Shown here: piece by piece, positions 30,742 through 38,622 of the stretch
How positions within the stretch are numbered: the first letter of the stretch is position 1
Layout: each line of letters opens with the position of its first letter
The notes under the pieces: model-generated
What the model was told of the DNA's origin: nothing
What the model saw: the letters and a program-made list of their open reading frames with translations, nothing else
Database searches by the model: none
Position numbers and translations under genes: made by a program
Source of the DNA: Shinella sp.
GTDB lineage: Bacteria > Pseudomonadota > Alphaproteobacteria > Rhizobiales > Rhizobiaceae
Assembly (NCBI GenBank): GCA_003248775.1
Contig: QFQX01000023.1
Coordinates: 3,605 to 67,604 of the forward strand
Length of the DNA stretch: 64,000 nucleotides
Reading direction: 5' to 3'

Positions 30742-30767
30742 CGGAATGACAGCGATTGTGCCGGCGA

Positions 30768-31982
30768 TCAAGCCACAGCGCGAGCAAGCGCGCAACGCGA
30801 CCACAGCTGGTGCAACGCGCCGACCAGATGATCGATATCGGCATCCGAATGCAGCGGCGTCGGCGTGATGCGCAGGCGCTCGGTCTTCTTCGGCACGGTC
30901 GGATAGTTGATCGGCTGGACGTAGATGTTGAAGTTGTCGAGCAGGATGTCCGAGATCCACTTGCACTTGGAAGCGTCGCCGACCATCACCGGAACGATGT
31001 GGCTCGGGTTCGGCATGTGCGGAATACCACGGGCATCGAGCATGGAACGCAGGCGGCGGACACGTTCCTGATGGGCGAAGCGCTCGATCTGGCTCGTCTT
31101 CAGGTGACGGATCGAGGCAACAGCGCCGGCAGCCAGCGCCGGCGGCAGGGCAGTCGTGAAGATGAAGCCGGATGCGAAGGAGCGGATGAAGTCGCAGAGC
31201 GCGGTGGACGCCGTGATGTAGCCGCCCATGACGCCGAAGGCCTTGCCGAGCGTACCTTCGATGATCGTCAGGCGATCCATCAGGCCCTCGCGTTCGGCAA
31301 CACCGCCACCACGCGGACCGTACATGCCGACGGCATGTACTTCATCGAGATAGGTCATCGCGCCATACTTGTCGGCGAGATCGCAGATTTCCTTGATCGG
31401 CGAAATATCGCCATCCATCGAATAGACCGATTCGAAAGCGATCAGCTTCGGCGCCTTGGGATCGGCTGCCGCCAGCTTGGCTTCGAGGTCCTTGAGGTCG
31501 TTGTGCTTCCAGATCACCCGCTCGCACTTGGCATAGCGGATGCCCTCGATCATCGAGGCGTGGTTCAACGCATCGGAGAAGATGATGAGGCCGGGGATCT
31601 TCTGGCCGAGCGTACCGAGCGTCGCCCAGTTCGAAATATAGCCGGAGGTGAAGATCAGCGCCGATTCCTTGCCGTGCAGGTCGGCAAGCTCGCGCTCGAG
31701 AAGGACGTGGTAGTGGTTTGTGCCAGAGATATTCCGGGTGCCTCCCGCACCCGCGCCACAGTGATCGATCGTCGATTTCATCGCCTCGATCACGGACGCG
31801 TTCTGGCCCATGCCCAGATAGTCGTTGGAACACCAGACGGTAACGTCATGCTGGCCATCCGCAGTGTAGCGCGTGGCGCGGGGAAAGTTGCCCTGCTGCC
31901 GTTCAAGATCCGCGAAAACCCGGTAACGTCCTTCTTCGTGAAGGCCTTCCAGCTCGCTCTTGAAAAACGCTTCGAAATCCAT
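30768..31982 (-). CDS. hemA: 5-aminolevulinate synthase
   Basis: A 404-residue PLP-dependent enzyme that condenses glycine with succinyl-CoA in the C4 (Shemin) route to heme, typical of alphaproteobacteria. Visible motifs are WCSNDYLGMGQN, GAGAGGTRNISGTNHYH, DALNHASMIEGIR, TYLDEVHAVGMYG and the PLP-lysine region EGTLGKAFGVMGGY. The ATG at 31980-31982 (MDFEAFFKSEL) has GGAG eight bases upstream. A perfect FNR/FixK box lies 150 bases upstream, and a terminator follows the gene, so it is a single-gene transcript likely raised at low oxygen. Confidence 0.96.
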   Translation of the reverse strand: MDFEAFFKSELEGLHEEGRYRVFADLERQQGNFPRATRYTADGQHDVTVWCSNDYLGMGQNASVIEAMKSTIDHCGAGAGGTRNISGTNHYHVLLERELADLHGKESALIFTSGYISNWATLGTLGQKIPGLIIFSDALNHASMIEGIRYAKCERVIWKHNDLKDLEAKLAAADPKAPKLIAFESVYSMDGDISPIKEICDLADKYGAMTYLDEVHAVGMYGPRGGGVAEREGLMDRLTIIEGTLGKAFGVMGGYITASTALCDFIRSFASGFIFTTALPPALAAGAVASIRHLKTSQIERFAHQERVRRLRSMLDARGIPHMPNPSHIVPVMVGDASKCKWISDILLDNFNIYVQPINYPTVPKKTERLRITPTPLHSDADIDHLVGALHQLWSRCALARAVA

Positions 31983-32131
31983 CGTCAAAACTCCAGCCTG
32001 CTGCTTCTCTTTTGGGATCCTGCGCGCCAGCGGTCAACCCCGGCATTGTAAATTCATTCTAAACTGCGACAAAAGGCGCGGTTTGGGGAATCTTTCCAGA
32101 GAAGTGCTAATCGATCGTCTCCATTTCAAAC

Positions 32132-32145
32132 TTGATCTGCATCAA
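32132..32145. promoter_or_regulatory. FNR/FixK/FnrN box upstream of hemA
   Basis: TTGATCTGCATCAA is a perfect match to the TTGAT-N4-ATCAA consensus bound by FNR, FnrN and FixK. It lies between the hemA start (31982) and the terminator of the cox operon (32152), so hemA is its target. Centred 156 bases before the ATG, it implies a leader of about 110 bases if it acts at -41.5. Oxygen control of hemA by such regulators is known in rhizobia and Rhodobacter. Confidence 0.8.
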
Positions 32146-32151
32146 GCTGGA

Positions 32152-32180
32152 TAAAAAAGGGCAGCCGGAGCCGCCCTTTC
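32152..32180 (-). terminator. Rho-independent terminator after coxM-like gene
   Basis: On the minus strand the hairpin AAGGGCGGC-TCCG-GCTGCCCTT (one G-T pair) is followed by a run of T residues. It ends the cox-like operon 24 bases after the FAD subunit gene and lies next to the FNR box of hemA. Confidence 0.82.
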
Positions 32181-32203
32181 CCAATGTCGCAGTTCAAGGC
32201 AAC

Positions 32204-33004
32204 TCACGCTGCAGCAACGGCCCGCTTCGTCATCACTTTCACCAGATTGGCGCGGTAATCCGCCGTCGCATGAAGATCAGCCATCAGATCGGACGAATCG
32301 ACGGAGACACCTGCAATGGCCGCAGGCGACCAGTCACGCGAAAGAGCCTCTTCGAGCCCGTCGTGACGGAAGACACCATCCGAACCGGCGCCGGTCACCG
32401 CCACGCGCACGCCCGATACCCCCTTGGACACGAAGACGCCGGTCATTGCGAAGCGTGACGCCGGATTGGCGAATTTGGCATAGCCCGCCCTGTCGGGCGC
32501 GGTGAAGCGGACCGCCCGTATGATCTCGCCTTCCTCAAGCGCCGTCTCGAAAAGGCCAACGAAGAAATCGTCCGCGCCGATCTCGCGACGGTCGGTCACG
32601 ATGGTTGCGCCGAGCCCGAGCATCGCCGCCGGATAATCCGCCGCCGGATCGTCATTGGCGATCGATCCGCCGATCGTCCCGAGATGGCGCACATGGGGAT
32701 CGCCGATCAGCGAAGCGAGATAGCAGACCGCCGGACAGACAGAGCGGATGAGGCCCGATTCCGCCACTTCGGCATGGGTGACACCTGCTCCGATGGTCAC
32801 CGTCCGGCCTTCGACCGCAATCCCCTTCAGGGCCGCGATGTGCCTAAGGTCGATCAGATCGGACGGCTGGGCGAGACGCTGCTTCAGCGTCGCGATCAGG
32901 GTCTGGCCACCGGCGATATACTTGCCGTCATCGGCCCCGGAAAGAAGCCGTCCGGCCTCCTCCAGCGAGGAGGCGCGATGATAGCTGGTTGGATAAAGCT
33001 GCAT
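32204..33004 (-). CDS. CoxM-like FAD-binding subunit of xanthine-dehydrogenase-family enzyme
   Basis: A 266-residue FAD subunit of a molybdenum hydroxylase. The FAD site is shown by YIAGGQTLIATLKQR and by HLGTIGGSIANDDPAADYPAAML; the C-terminal CO_deh_flav_C-type region follows. It passes electrons from the Fe-S subunit to an acceptor. It is the third gene of an S-L-M operon: small Fe-S subunit (35453-35941), large molybdopterin subunit (33020-35368), this gene. The 15-base gap from the large-subunit stop fits co-transcription. Confidence 0.9.
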   Translation of the reverse strand: MQLYPTSYHRASSLEEAGRLLSGADDGKYIAGGQTLIATLKQRLAQPSDLIDLRHIAALKGIAVEGRTVTIGAGVTHAEVAESGLIRSVCPAVCYLASLIGDPHVRHLGTIGGSIANDDPAADYPAAMLGLGATIVTDRREIGADDFFVGLFETALEEGEIIRAVRFTAPDRAGYAKFANPASRFAMTGVFVSKGVSGVRVAVTGAGSDGVFRHDGLEEALSRDWSPAAIAGVSVDSSDLMADLHATADYRANLVKVMTKRAVAAA

Positions 33005-33019
33005 GACACATCCTCCCTC

Positions 33020-35368
33020 TTATTCCGCAGCCTGCAACGCCGACCAGACCGCATTCGGCGTGGCGGGCATGTTGAGCCTGTTATTTCCGATAGCGTCCGT
33101 GATGGCATTGATGAGCGCAGGCGGAGAACCGATGGCGCCGGCTTCGCCGCAACCCTTGATGCCGAGCGGATTGCCCGGGCATGGCGTGTTCTGGTGCGAC
33201 ACTTCGAAGGACGGCAGGTCGTCGGCGCGCGGCATGGCGTAGTCCATGTAGCTTGCGGTCAACAACTGCCCGTTCGATGGGTCATAGTGAACGCCCTCCA
33301 GAAGAGCCTGCCCGATGCCCTGGGCAATGCCCCCATGCACCTGTCCCTCGACGATCATCGGATTGATGATATTGCCGAAGTCGTCGGCCGCCACGAACTT
33401 GACGATCGTCGTCTTGCCCGTTTCCGGATCGATCTCGACCTCGCAGATGTAGCACCCTGCCGGGAAGGTGAAGTTGGACGGATCATAGAACGCGCCCTCC
33501 TTCAACCCCGGCTCCATGCCGGCCGGCAGATTGTGCGCCGTGTACGCGGCAAGCGCCACCTGGAACCACGGCAGCGTCTTGTCGGTACCGGCAACCTTAA
33601 GCTCGCCGTTTTCGATGACGATGTCGCGTTCGTCGGCTTCCATCAGATGCGCTGCAATCTTCTTCGCCTTGGCTTCGACCTTGTCGAGCGCCTTGACGAT
33701 AGCCGACATGCCAACCGCACCTGAGCGTGAGCCATAGGTCCCCATCCCCATCTGCACCTTGTCGGTGTCGCCGTGAACGATGGAAACATTTTCGATCGGC
33801 ACACCGAGCCGGTCACAGACGAGCTGGGCGAAGGTCGTCTCGTGCCCCTGGCCATGACTGTGCGAGCCGGTCAACACTTCGACGGTGCCGACGGCATTGA
33901 CCCTCACTTCGGCCGATTCCCAGAGACCGACGCCGGCACCGAGCGAACCCACCGCCTGCGAGGGTGCGATGCCGCATGCCTCGATGTAACAGCTCATGCC
34001 GATGCCGCGCCTCTTGCCACGAGCGGCGGCCTCCGCCCTCCGCGCCGGAAAGCCCGTCCAGTCGGCGGCAGCCATCGCTGCTTCCAGCGAAGCTTCATAG
34101 TCACCGGCGTCATAGTTCATGATCACAGGCGTCTGGTGCGGGAAGGTACGGACGAAGTTCAGCCGCCGCAGTTCGGCAGGGGAAACCCCGAGTTCGCGCG
34201 CCGCCGTCTCCATGGTCCGCTCCAGAAGATAGGTCGCTTCCGGGCGGCCCGCGCCGCGATAGGCATCGACCGGCACCGTGTTGGTATAGACGGTGCGGAC
34301 ATTGGCATGGATCGCCGGGATCGCATATTGGCCCGAAAGCAACGTCGCATAGAGATAGGTCGGCACCGCCGATGAGAAGAGCGACATATAGGCGCCGAGA
34401 TTGGCGATGGTGTCGACCTTCAGGCCGATGATCCGGTTGTCGCTATCGAAGGCCATCTTGACCTTGGAGACATGGTCGCGCCCATGGGCATCCGTCAGGA
34501 AGGCCTCCGTGCGGTCGGACGTCCACTTCACCGGCACGCCGGTCTTCTTCGACGCCCAGAGACAGACGATCTCCTCAGGATAGATATAGATCTTCGAACC
34601 GAAGCCGCCGCCGACATCGGGAGCGATGACGCGCAACTTGTTTTCCGGCGCGACATTGTAGAAGGCGCTCATCACGAGGCGCGCCACATGCGGATTCTGG
34701 CTCGTGGTATAGCAGGTGTAATGATCCTCAGCCGCGTCATAGATGCCGAGCGCCGCGCGCGGCTCCATCGGGTTGGGCGAGAGGCGGTTGTTGTGGATCT
34801 CGATCTCGGTCACATGCGCAGCCGAGGCAATCGCCCGGTCGGTCGCGGCGCTGTCGCCGATCTCCCAGTCGAAGATCAGGTTGCCCGGCGCTTCGGTATG
34901 CAATTGCGGCGCACTGGATTTCAGTGCCTCGGTAGCCCCGGTCACGACCGGCAGTTCCTCGTAATCGACGACCACGGCCTCTGCGGCATCACGGGCTTCC
35001 GCGGCGCTGTCGGCCACAACCACCGCGACGGCATCGCCGACATAACGAACCGTGTCATGTGCCAGCGGCCGCCACGCGCCCATCTTCATCGGCGAGCCGT
35101 CCTTGGAATGGATCATCCAGCCGCAGATCAGATTGCCGATGCCATCAGCAAGCAACTGCTTGCCATCCAATACATCGATCACGCCGGGCATGGACTTGGC
35201 GGCGGAAGCGTCCACGCCCTTGACCCTGGCATGGGCATAGGGCGAACGCACGAAATAAGCATATTTCATTCCCGGCACGAACATGTCGTCCGTATACCGG
35301 CCCTTGCCGGTCAGGAAGCGCTTGTCTTCCTTGCGCGCCACGCGCGCACCAATTCCCTCAACACCCAT
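33020..35368 (-). CDS. CoxL-like (form II) molybdopterin-binding subunit
   Basis: A 782-residue catalytic subunit of the xanthine-dehydrogenase family. It begins MGVEGIGARVARKEDKRFLT (GGGAGGAAAT ribosome site upstream). The active-site loop reads DAYRGAGRPEATYL, i.e. AYRGAGR, as in form II 'CoxL-like' enzymes, not the AYRCSFR of true form I CO dehydrogenase. Other molybdopterin motifs are PDVGGGFGSKIYIYPEE, GSHSHGQGHETTFAQ and KGCGEAGAIGSPPAL. The substrate is therefore unlikely to be CO; an aldehyde, aromatic or purine-like compound is more probable. Confidence 0.9.
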   Translation of the reverse strand: MGVEGIGARVARKEDKRFLTGKGRYTDDMFVPGMKYAYFVRSPYAHARVKGVDASAAKSMPGVIDVLDGKQLLADGIGNLICGWMIHSKDGSPMKMGAWRPLAHDTVRYVGDAVAVVVADSAAEARDAAEAVVVDYEELPVVTGATEALKSSAPQLHTEAPGNLIFDWEIGDSAATDRAIASAAHVTEIEIHNNRLSPNPMEPRAALGIYDAAEDHYTCYTTSQNPHVARLVMSAFYNVAPENKLRVIAPDVGGGFGSKIYIYPEEIVCLWASKKTGVPVKWTSDRTEAFLTDAHGRDHVSKVKMAFDSDNRIIGLKVDTIANLGAYMSLFSSAVPTYLYATLLSGQYAIPAIHANVRTVYTNTVPVDAYRGAGRPEATYLLERTMETAARELGVSPAELRRLNFVRTFPHQTPVIMNYDAGDYEASLEAAMAAADWTGFPARRAEAAARGKRRGIGMSCYIEACGIAPSQAVGSLGAGVGLWESAEVRVNAVGTVEVLTGSHSHGQGHETTFAQLVCDRLGVPIENVSIVHGDTDKVQMGMGTYGSRSGAVGMSAIVKALDKVEAKAKKIAAHLMEADERDIVIENGELKVAGTDKTLPWFQVALAAYTAHNLPAGMEPGLKEGAFYDPSNFTFPAGCYICEVEIDPETGKTTIVKFVAADDFGNIINPMIVEGQVHGGIAQGIGQALLEGVHYDPSNGQLLTASYMDYAMPRADDLPSFEVSHQNTPCPGNPLGIKGCGEAGAIGSPPALINAITDAIGNNRLNMPATPNAVWSALQAAE

Positions 35369-35452
35369 GATTTCCTCCCGATGGCGTTTCCGGCCCGGCA
35401 ATCCTTCCGCCGCGGCTCCTCAACCGCAACGTCCGGCCGGAGGATGAAACGG

Positions 35453-35941
35453 TTACTCGGCAGCCTGTCGTCTGCCATGCATTTCCGCATTGGCTGCCAG
35501 CACCGCCTTGACGATATTGTGGTAGCCGGTGCAACGACAGATATTGCCTTCGAGCTCATGACGAACCGTCGCTTCATCGAGATGCCCGCCATGGCGATTG
35601 ATCATGTCGACCGCGGTCATCACCATACCCGGCGTGCAGAAGCCGCATTGCAGGCCGTGATGTTCCTTGAAGGCCGCCTGCACCGGATGCAGGTCTCCGC
35701 CACCCGCCAGCCCCTCGATGGTGGTGATGCTCGAGCCGGATGCCTGGACGGCAAGGATCGAACAGCTCTTCACCGACTTGCCATCCATATGCACCACGCA
35801 GGCGCCGCACTGGGTGGTGTCGCAGCCGACATGCGTGCCGGTCAGTCCAAGTTTCTCACGAATGAAATGCACGAGCAGCGTGCGATCCTCGCAGTCGCCG
35901 CTCACCGAACGGCCGTTCACCGTCAGCGTTACTTTTGCCAT
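35453..35941 (-). CDS. CoxS-like (2Fe-2S)-binding subunit
   Basis: A 162-residue protein with two [2Fe-2S] domains: a plant-ferredoxin-type site (HVGCDTTQCGACVVHMDG) at about residues 38-56 and the helical-bundle site (GLQCGFCTPGMVMTA ... NICRCTGYHNIVKAVLAA). It relays electrons from the molybdenum site in CoxL-like to FAD in CoxM-like. The ATG at 35939-35941 (MAKVTLTVNGR) has GAGGA upstream; longer frames are not needed. It is the first gene of an S-L-M operon, the gene order associated with form II enzymes. Confidence 0.93.
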   Translation of the reverse strand: MAKVTLTVNGRSVSGDCEDRTLLVHFIREKLGLTGTHVGCDTTQCGACVVHMDGKSVKSCSILAVQASGSSITTIEGLAGGGDLHPVQAAFKEHHGLQCGFCTPGMVMTAVDMINRHGGHLDEATVRHELEGNICRCTGYHNIVKAVLAANAEMHGRRQAAE

Positions 35942-36244
35942 ATTGTTCCTCCTCGTGTCTCTCCCGGACACGAAGAGCATCATTTGACTTTTTCACATCA
36001 TCTTCAACCTGTACTTTCATGCATGTTTGAAATTTATATTTCGCGCCGCAGCAAAACATCGCATCCGTTCTTGTCACGTGAAGCGCAGTCCATACTGGAG
36101 ACCCATCATCGACTTTGATCTCCATGGACTTTCTCGATTTGCCGGCTATTCTGCGATCACGGTCGTCGTGACAATGCCTGCGGGGCAGGCACGGCCGATG
36201 CCGGCCCGGCCTTGCCGGACGCATAACCAGTGGAGAAGAAACGC
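35942..36244. other. Intergenic region between cox operon and small lipoprotein
   Basis: About 303 bases that must hold the divergent promoters of coxS-like and the small lipoprotein gene. I see a perfect hairpin TGCCTGC-GGG-GCAGGCA at 36175-36191, about 54 bases before the lipoprotein start, and no further gene. Confidence 0.5.
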
Positions 36245-36511
36245 ATGAAAAAAGCTCTTGTGCTCGTACTGCTCGGCCTGACGGTCGCAGGCTGCACGCA
36301 GACCGAAAAGGGCGCTACCATCGGCGCGGCTTCGGGCGCAATCATCGGCGGGGCAGTAACCGGCAACGTCCGTGGCGCAGCCGTGGGCGCTGCAATCGGC
36401 GGTGTATCCGGCGCCATCATCGGCAACGTCGCAGAACAGCCCGGCCAGTGCTACTACCGCGACCGCTACGGCCGTCGCTACATCGACTCGTGCCCGCGCG
36501 GCGGCTACTGA
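36245..36511 (+). CDS. Glycine-zipper small outer-membrane lipoprotein
   Basis: An 88-residue protein with a lipoprotein signal (MKKALVLVLLGLTVAGC; lipobox VAGC, Cys17) and a glycine-zipper (GATIGAASGAIIGGAVTGNVRGAAVGAAIGG), like YMGG/17-kDa-surface-antigen-type proteins. The tail (CYYRDRYGRRYIDSCPRGGY) is rich in Tyr and Arg with two Cys. It is probably lipidated and located in the envelope. A GGAGAAG ribosome site precedes the ATG at 36245. Confidence 0.8.
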   Translation: MKKALVLVLLGLTVAGCTQTEKGATIGAASGAIIGGAVTGNVRGAAVGAAIGGVSGAIIGNVAEQPGQCYYRDRYGRRYIDSCPRGGY

Positions 36512-36524
36512 GACCCGATTTCGG

Positions 36525-36566
36525 GAGGGTCCGGGCACACCCGGCCCCTCTCTTTGATTCGTTTTT
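36525..36566 (+). terminator. Rho-independent terminator after small lipoprotein gene
   Basis: Arms GAGGGTCCGGG and CCCGGCCCCTC (one mismatch) with loop CACA are followed by TCTTTGATTCGTTTTT, 14 bases past the stop codon. Confidence 0.82.
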
Positions 36567-36665
36567 ATCTAAAAAGTGTGTCCTATCCGGTTTTTTACGT
36601 CTAAACTGGAAAGGGTTGGGCGGAATTGTCCGTACGGCCGATCCCGTTGTCGAGCAAAGTAGTGC

Positions 36666-38591
36666 ATGCCGAGTAAATTGAGACCCCCGATTGGACGTAT
36701 TGCGTTTCGGACGGCCGGCACTGCATTCACGCTTGCTGCAAGCCTATGCTTTTCAATGGCTTTTGCCGACGAAGCCTATGCCTTCAAGATCTTCGGCATC
36801 ACCATTTTCGGCGACGACGAGACGGAAGTCACCGTCATCGATCCCGTCCGCTACACCGTCACCTTCGACACCGATGGCTCCGACAAGGACCTTGCGGATT
36901 CCCTGGAGCGGACCTCCCTTCTTGTCGGCGACGAAAAGAAGCCGGTATCAGGCGACCTTGGCGTCGTCATCAAGGCCCGTGACGACCGCGACCGGCTGAT
37001 CGCCACGCTTTACGAAAACGCCCGCTACGGTGGCGTCGTGAACGTGACCATCGCGGGCCAGAACCTCGATGCCCTACCTCCGAACCCCGCCTTCGATCGA
37101 TCGGCACCGGTGCCGGTCTCCGTCCGCATCGATCCCGGTCCGCTCTTCACCATCGGTGACGTTACGCTGGAGGGAGACGCGGCAAGGCTCGACCCCCGCG
37201 CTTACGATCTCCGTCCCGGCGGTCCTGCGGGTTCGCTGATGGTCCTGAAGGCCGGCAGCAAGATCGTCGACGACCTGAAGGCCGAGGGGCGCCCCCTGGT
37301 GCACCTGACGAAACGCGAAGTGGTCGCCGATCACGAGACGAACACGATCGACGTGGTGATCGCGGCCGAAGCCGGCCCCGTGGCGCCGCTCGGGCCGATC
37401 GCCGTCAAGGGCGCCCGCAAGGTGGACGAGGCCTTCATCCGCCGTTACTCGCGGCTTCAACCGGGCCAGCAATATTCGCCTGAACAGTTGCGCAAGGCTG
37501 GCGAGCGCCTGCGGGCACTCGGCGTATTCTCCAGCGTGAATATCGAGGAAGCAGACAAGCTCTCGAGCGATGGCTCGCTGCCGCTCGGCATCGTCGTCTC
37601 GGAAGGCAAGCATCGCTACTTCGGCTTCGGGGCCAATTGGTCGTCGCTCGACGGTGTCGGTCTGCAGGGCTATTGGGGCCACCGCAATCTGTTCGGACAG
37701 GCGGAATCGCTCAGGCTGGAAGGAACCGTCAGCGGCCTCGGCGACGGAAATATTCTCGATAATCTCGATTATTCCGCGGGCATTACCTTCGTGAAACCCG
37801 GTGCCTTCTTCCCTTCCGCGACTCTGGAAGCCAGCATCAAGGGCACGACGCTCACCACCGATTCCTATGACGCGAATTCCATCGCCGGCAAGGTCGCCCT
37901 CGCCTACGAGATCAGTGACCACGACACCGTCAGCGGCGGTCTTTCGCTGACATATGACGACATCGACGACGCCTTCGGCAACAACAGTTACCTGACCTTC
38001 GGCGTCCCCATCAGCTATATCCGCGATACGCGCGACAACAAGCTCAACCCGACCGAGGGCTATTATGCGTCGGCCAGCGCGATCCCAAGCTATGAGATCA
38101 CCGGCAACACCATATTCTCCTCCTTCGAAGGCTCGGTCTCCGGCTACTATGGTATTGGCGCGGAGGATCGCGTGGTTCTCGCCGCAAAGCTTTCGGCCGG
38201 CACCCTGCTCGGCGCCGGCGACCTCAAGGCCATTCCCGCCACGCGGCGCTTCTATGCCGGCGGTGGCGGCTCGGTGCGCGGCTATGCCTATCAGGAAGTC
38301 TCGCCCTATAATGACAATGGCGATGCTACCGGCGGGCGCTCCTATGCTCTGGGTTCCTTCGAAGCGCGGGTGAACATCACGGAAAAGATCGGTATCGTGC
38401 CGTTTCTCGATATCGGCAGCGTCTCGACTGCAAATTTTCCGGATTTCTCCGATCTAAGAATGGGAGCGGGCATCGGCCTGCGCTATATGACGCCATTCGG
38501 ACCGCTGAGACTTGACGTCGCCATGCCGCTCGACCGCTATGACGGGGGCAGCCAGTACGGCATCTATGCCGGGATCGGACAGAGTTTCTGA
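36666..38591 (+). CDS. tamA: TamA, autotransporter assembly outer-membrane protein (Omp85 family)
   Basis: A 641-residue outer-membrane protein of the BamA/TamA family. It has a signal peptide (about residues 1-34, cleavage near ADEAYA), three POTRA domains (about 55-285) and a C-terminal 16-stranded beta-barrel. The barrel carries the Omp85 (V/I)RG(Y/F) motif (GGGGSVRGYAYQEV) and ends with a terminal Phe (GIGQSF). With TamB it forms a translocation and assembly module for outer-membrane proteins or lipid transfer. tamB begins 31 bases downstream on the same strand. Confidence 0.93.
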   Translation: MPSKLRPPIGRIAFRTAGTAFTLAASLCFSMAFADEAYAFKIFGITIFGDDETEVTVIDPVRYTVTFDTDGSDKDLADSLERTSLLVGDEKKPVSGDLGVVIKARDDRDRLIATLYENARYGGVVNVTIAGQNLDALPPNPAFDRSAPVPVSVRIDPGPLFTIGDVTLEGDAARLDPRAYDLRPGGPAGSLMVLKAGSKIVDDLKAEGRPLVHLTKREVVADHETNTIDVVIAAEAGPVAPLGPIAVKGARKVDEAFIRRYSRLQPGQQYSPEQLRKAGERLRALGVFSSVNIEEADKLSSDGSLPLGIVVSEGKHRYFGFGANWSSLDGVGLQGYWGHRNLFGQAESLRLEGTVSGLGDGNILDNLDYSAGITFVKPGAFFPSATLEASIKGTTLTTDSYDANSIAGKVALAYEISDHDTVSGGLSLTYDDIDDAFGNNSYLTFGVPISYIRDTRDNKLNPTEGYYASASAIPSYEITGNTIFSSFEGSVSGYYGIGAEDRVVLAAKLSAGTLLGAGDLKAIPATRRFYAGGGGSVRGYAYQEVSPYNDNGDATGGRSYALGSFEARVNITEKIGIVPFLDIGSVSTANFPDFSDLRMGAGIGLRYMTPFGPLRLDVAMPLDRYDGGSQYGIYAGIGQSF

Positions 38592-38622
38592 TGGATAGCC
38601 GAGACGGGAAGACGAGATCCTG

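Noticed and set aside
33020..35368. True (form I) carbon monoxide dehydrogenase
   Set aside because: The active-site loop reads AYRGAGR instead of AYRCSFR, and the gene order is S-L-M.
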